A stretch of DNA of 64,000 nucleotides from an uncultured Bacteroidales bacterium (lineage in GTDB: Bacteria; Bacteroidota; Bacteroidia; Bacteroidales; Bacteroidaceae), in the NCBI GenBank assembly GCA_902802815.1, contig CADCNQ010000003.1:62001-126000 (forward strand), given 5' to 3'. Within the stretch, counting starts at the first letter, position 1. Each line of letters starts with the position of its first letter. The position numbers and the translations under genes are program-made. Positions 61,251 through 64,000 of the stretch are shown here, in pieces. The notes beneath the pieces were generated by a model. That model was given only the letters and a program-made list of their open reading frames with translations, did not search any database and had not been told where the DNA came from.

Positions 61251-62441
61251 ATGGCAACAATTACTATCGAAATCGGGAAGAAAGGCAAAAAGGGTGAAAG
61301 GCTGGTGTCTTTTCTTATATGCCAGGGGAAAACAAAGAAAAGGATCTCGTCAAGGATCCATGTGACAGACTCCGAGCTTTCTTCTAACGGAAAGAAGGTG
61401 AAATCGTATGAGAAAGCCAAACTCATCGAGAAGATGCGTCGGGAGCTGGAGGACAGGATGATGGCCATTTCCCTGGATCTTATCGGGAAGGAGGTAGATG
61501 CGCCCCGTTTGGCCGACATGCTGACCTCGAAGCCGGATGATATAGAGTTTTTCTCCTTTGCAGAGCACTGGATAAGTCACGCCGGCATAAAAGGAGCAAA
61601 GAACTATGTGACGATGCTTAATACTCTTGAGCGCTACCTCGGGAGGCGCACGTTATTGTTTTCCGAAATCACCTACAGCAAGCTGAAAGGCTTCGAGGAG
61701 TCGCTGCGTGACAGGCCAAGGGCCCAATCTCTGTATCTGGGCCAGATAAGACACCTGTACCGGGAGGCAATGAGGCAGTACAACACGGATTATACTCAGG
61801 TAATAACGAATGATCCTTTTCTCCGCTATCGCGTTCCGCGCCAACAGATGAAGAAAGGAGTCCGGGCCCTCACTCTGGAGCAGCTTATGAAGATCTACGG
61901 CTTCAGCGGCCCCGCTCACAGCCGTTCCCAACTGGCACGGGATTGCTTTATCCTCTCCTTTTGCCTCATGGGCATGAACTCCGTGGATATGTTCTATTGC
62001 GACACCTACAAGGGCGGCAAGATATGCTACAACCGTGCAAAGACCAAAGACCGCAGGGGAGACGGCGCATATATAGAAGTCTCCGTGCATCCTTTCCTGT
62101 CAGACCTGATGAAGAAATATAAGGGCAGCAGGAGGATATTTAATTTCTGTGAGCGGTACGGCACGCCGGAGACATTCAACCAGAACCTTAACAAGGGGCT
62201 TAAGATAGTGGGTGAGGCGGTAGGAATTGCGGATTTAGATTTCTATCAGGCCCGACACACGTTTGCCACACTCTCCCGCAATCTTATGCGCTTCAGCAAA
62301 TCCGACGTGGACGAAGCTCTCGATCATGTAGGCACGCTGGACATTGCCGACGTTTACATCCGCAAGGATTTCTCCATCATAAACGAAAACAATTTCAAAC
62401 TGATAGAGCGGGTGTTCGGTAAACAAGTTCCGCAGATATAA
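61251..62441 (+). CDS. Tyrosine recombinase (integrase) of a mobile element
   Basis: A 396-aa site-specific recombinase of the Bacteroidota phage/conjugative-element type: an N-terminal arm-binding region (~1-95), a SAM-like core-binding domain (~100-200) and a catalytic domain. The catalytic Arg335-His336 lie in QARHTFA and the nucleophile Tyr369 in ADVYIRKDF. The usual first Arg is not obvious (LMGMNSVDM), as in many relatives in this phylum. The frame is open upstream to 61143, but ATG 61251 (MATITIEIGKKG) is the family-like start. It begins 121 bp after tRNA-His, the probable target. Confidence 0.9.
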   Translation: MATITIEIGKKGKKGERLVSFLICQGKTKKRISSRIHVTDSELSSNGKKVKSYEKAKLIEKMRRELEDRMMAISLDLIGKEVDAPRLADMLTSKPDDIEFFSFAEHWISHAGIKGAKNYVTMLNTLERYLGRRTLLFSEITYSKLKGFEESLRDRPRAQSLYLGQIRHLYREAMRQYNTDYTQVITNDPFLRYRVPRQQMKKGVRALTLEQLMKIYGFSGPAHSRSQLARDCFILSFCLMGMNSVDMFYCDTYKGGKICYNRAKTKDRRGDGAYIEVSVHPFLSDLMKKYKGSRRIFNFCERYGTPETFNQNLNKGLKIVGEAVGIADLDFYQARHTFATLSRNLMRFSKSDVDEALDHVGTLDIADVYIRKDFSIINENNFKLIERVFGKQVPQI

Positions 62442-62478
62442 AAAAGTGGCACCCCATTTCGTGAGATGCCGCTTTTTA
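62441..62478. terminator. Bidirectional terminator between integrase and the TAC locus
   Basis: An 11-bp stem (AAAAAGTGGCA, 62441-62451, with TGCCGCTTTTT, 62467-62477; one G-T pair) has T-runs in both directions. It lies between convergent genes. Confidence 0.8.
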
Positions 62479-62486
62479 TCCTATTC

Positions 62487-62915
62487 TTACAATGTTACAA
62501 TAAACGGTTCTTTGAAAACCTTCTGGTATTCTACCGGAGGCATTATTAACCCATCAAGTGGGGTGTTTTGTGTTTTCAAATACATTACCCCTCTTATGGC
62601 GCCGTGCCCAAATGATGCGCATTGGGCAAGAAATGATGGAGGTATTACAATTTTATCTTTAGATGATAGCTGTGCAATTGATTCCGGATGAATTTCGACA
62701 TAGGTGCAAAATTGCATTGTCAGAATAGTGGTATCACCCTGCAAAAATATTATATCGTTAACACATTTCAGGATGCGCTCTTCTCGGTTGAGGGCGAAGT
62801 CAATATTATTTTTAATACTTACCTCTTTTCCACCGATATAATTTTCCCATGCAGGCTTAAATTCGGTAAGTTCAAATCCTGCTAGTTTGTAAGCTATCGA
62901 TGTTTCTTTGCTCAT
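62487..62915 (-). CDS. SecB-like chaperone of a toxin-antitoxin-chaperone (TAC) module
   Basis: A 142-aa soluble protein. The C-terminal half, IPPSFLAQCASFGHGAIRG then MYLKTQNTPLDGLIMPPVEY, follows the SecB pattern (hydrophobic-P-x-A, a small-residue helix, RG, then GT/NTP-L and a PPV/PINF strand). The N-terminal strands (FELTEFKPAWENY, then alternating strands to TYVEIHP) also fit. In TAC systems (model: M. tuberculosis Rv1955-Rv1957) such a chaperone is encoded last and protects the antitoxin from degradation. Here it follows an HTH antitoxin by 9 bp. The family call rests on pattern recognition; a stand-alone export chaperone is the alternative. The AT-rich composition suggests transfer. 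Confidence 0.6.
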   Translation of the reverse strand: MSKETSIAYKLAGFELTEFKPAWENYIGGKEVSIKNNIDFALNREERILKCVNDIIFLQGDTTILTMQFCTYVEIHPESIAQLSSKDKIVIPPSFLAQCASFGHGAIRGVMYLKTQNTPLDGLIMPPVEYQKVFKEPFIVTL

Positions 62916-62924
62916 GATCTCATC

Positions 62925-63341
62925 TTAATAATTTACACACTTTGAATACCCGGTCGCCTTGGACATATCAATCGAATAGCACTTGTTATCAGAATAGGGG
63001 AGAGAAATAATATTTGATTTTTGAGTAGCTTGCATCACAAAAGAATATTTATGTACTCCAGTGTCAAGCAGTCTTACCCCTAGGGCTTTCTCAATTGATG
63101 TCAATGTATCAACAGTGAAATTCCTGTCACCTGAGAGCCAGTCGGAAATCTCGGACTCCGTTTTGCCCATCGTTTGAGCGAATTGCTTTTGGGTCAGGCC
63201 TTTTCCCGCCATTGCATCTGAGATTTTTATGGCAAGGAGCATCCTGTTACGGGTTTTTGCAACGCTTTCTTCATCGATGTTGGCAAGCATTGCCGCTAAA
63301 ACACCTGTTGCCTTTCTCTTTTCCACTTGTTTCATGATCAT
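62925..63341 (-). CDS. HTH antitoxin with long C-terminal tail (HigA-like)
   Basis: A 138-aa protein. Residues ~36-92 form an XRE-type helix-turn-helix (GLTQKQFAQTMGKTESEISD). It should bind DNA and neutralise the upstream-encoded toxin. The ~45 residues after the HTH (from LLDTGVHKYSF) are rich in Y, S and K, and could be the chaperone-addiction region that TAC antitoxins carry. The start overlaps the toxin stop by 4 nt (a second ATG lies two codons in). Its gene is followed by the SecB-like gene. Confidence 0.8.
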   Translation of the reverse strand: MIMKQVEKRKATGVLAAMLANIDEESVAKTRNRMLLAIKISDAMAGKGLTQKQFAQTMGKTESEISDWLSGDRNFTVDTLTSIEKALGVRLLDTGVHKYSFVMQATQKSNIISLPYSDNKCYSIDMSKATGYSKCVNY

Positions 63342-63802
63342 AGTTCTCTTATGGTTCCGTCTTGTCCTATTTTCAATTCTCTGTTTTTTATTCTTCGATA
63401 TATTTCTTTTGCAATATCCTTCATCTGTTGGGCTTTCTCAAAGAGAGGTGGATAATCTTGATATGCTCTAACTTGTGGTGGTTTATATCCGCCGGAACCT
63501 AAAATAATAAGTGTATCATTGAAATATATTCCATATAATCTAAGTGTTCCTGTATGGTTAATAGCCACCATACCGTCCTCCAAATCACCTTCACCTTCTT
63601 TGAATAGGCTTCTTTTACATCCTATTTCATGAGCCATTACATATAGTTTTTGAAGGATCTTATTTAAAGCTTTTGTGTATGACTGGTTTTCCTCAAAGAA
63701 TTGTTCAAGAAGAGTGTTTGTATCACCATCCAAAATAACAGAATATATGCGAGCCATGTCGCCCGACAAAGATTCCTGTTCTTTTATCTTAAAGTCTCTC
63801 AT
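63338..63802 (-). CDS. Toxin of RelE/HigB type
   Basis: A 154-aa protein whose core (residues ~68-120) shows the RelE/HigB-like strand pattern TLRLYGIYFNDTLIILGSGG followed by RAYQDYPPLFEKA and a basic C-terminal helix (EIYRRIKNRELKIG). Proteins of this shape are encoded next to HTH antitoxins across Bacteroidota and are expected to be mRNA interferases, though activity is not shown here. First gene of the three-gene unit, with a promoter and inverted repeat directly upstream. Confidence 0.75.
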   Translation of the reverse strand: MRDFKIKEQESLSGDMARIYSVILDGDTNTLLEQFFEENQSYTKALNKILQKLYVMAHEIGCKRSLFKEGEGDLEDGMVAINHTGTLRLYGIYFNDTLIILGSGGYKPPQVRAYQDYPPLFEKAQQMKDIAKEIYRRIKNRELKIGQDGTIREL

Positions 63803-63819
63803 GATTTAAAATTCCGGTG

Positions 63820-63851
63820 CAAAGTTACAGCAAAATTCGGATATAACCTAA
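63820..63851 (-). promoter_or_regulatory. Promoter of the TAC operon
   Basis: Minus-strand TAACTTTG (63820-63827) lies 17 nt before the toxin ATG. TTAG at the -33 position (63848-63851), 20 bp away, is one base off TTTG. Confidence 0.65.
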
Positions 63852-63879
63852 TTTTATCACAGAAAATAAGGTGTTATAT
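63841..63879. promoter_or_regulatory. Candidate operator of the TAC operon
   Basis: ATATAAC (63841-63847) and GTTATAT (63873-63879) form a perfect 7-bp inverted repeat with further imperfect pairing inside (CTAATTTT / AAAATAAGG). It overlaps the -33 region, as expected for antitoxin autoregulation. Confidence 0.55.
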
Positions 63880-63919
63880 GATAAATAACATAAAAAAATA
63901 TATGAATTAACCTCTTTAA

Positions 63920-63995
63920 CAAAAAAATAGTGTTCCCCTGTGCGCACACCTGTGCACACACTTGCGCATAGAAAAAAGCAAGCAAAAAAATAGTG
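63920..63995 (+). repeat. Direct repeats upstream of the TAC operon
   Basis: CAAAAAAATAGTG occurs at 63920-63932 and 63983-63995. Between them are two 12-bp units, CTGTGCGCACAC and CTGTGCACACAC. Function unknown; the window ends five bases later. Confidence 0.75.
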
Positions 63996-64000
63996 CTTTC

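Overview
The window reads as chromosomal DNA of a member of the Bacteroidales, most likely a Prevotella-type (Prevotellaceae) gut or rumen bacterium. Four lines of evidence point that way: repeated Bacteroidota promoters (TTTG, about 20 bp, TAnnTTTG); very large secreted proteins with type IX secretion (T9SS) style C-terminal tails; HU-HIG, fimbrillin, TamL and DUF5687 families; and a sodium-pumping methylmalonyl-CoA decarboxylase operon. No species can be named from the sequence alone.

Layout. 0-2 kb: an HU-like protein with a glycine-rich tail, a fimbrillin-like lipoprotein and an overlapping 46-aa protein. 2-8.9 kb: xylB, then acetate kinase and phosphotransacetylase, the c-di-AMP cyclase cdaA, folP, and divergently murF. 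8.9-26 kb: a pectin (rhamnogalacturonan-I) oriented stretch with a PL11 lyase, a GH3 enzyme, a GH43 enzyme, a secreted metzincin-like protease and a two-domain acetylesterase broken by two frame lesions. It also holds an ABC exporter pair and the tRNA-modification genes queA and truA. 26-34 kb: two very large secreted proteins of uncertain role. 34.5-37.2 kb: xthA, a phosphopantetheinyl transferase and a MATE transporter. 37.3-41 kb: the mmdA-D decarboxylase operon. 41-52.4 kb: one long minus-strand unit running TetR, fabG, lipoprotein, RluA, TamB, TamL, histidine phosphatase, trmN6. 52.6-61 kb: an AraC regulator, an initiator tRNA directly followed by a 1582-aa CotH/T9SS protein, ffh and folD.

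The last 3 kb look like the left end of an integrated element. A tyrosine recombinase starts 121 bp after tRNA-His. It is followed on the opposite strand by three AT-rich genes in the order toxin, HTH antitoxin, SecB-like chaperone. I interpret these as a toxin-antitoxin-chaperone (TAC) system. The right end of the element lies beyond the window.

A second theme is a dispersed family of 7-bp-period purine/pyrimidine repeats, found at eight places. Several fill the whole gap between a stop codon and the next start codon, two lie inside coding sequence, and two sit against promoter -7 boxes. Two 11-bp-period arrays and two tiny proteins of a shared MKKxYxxPA pattern complete the unusual features.
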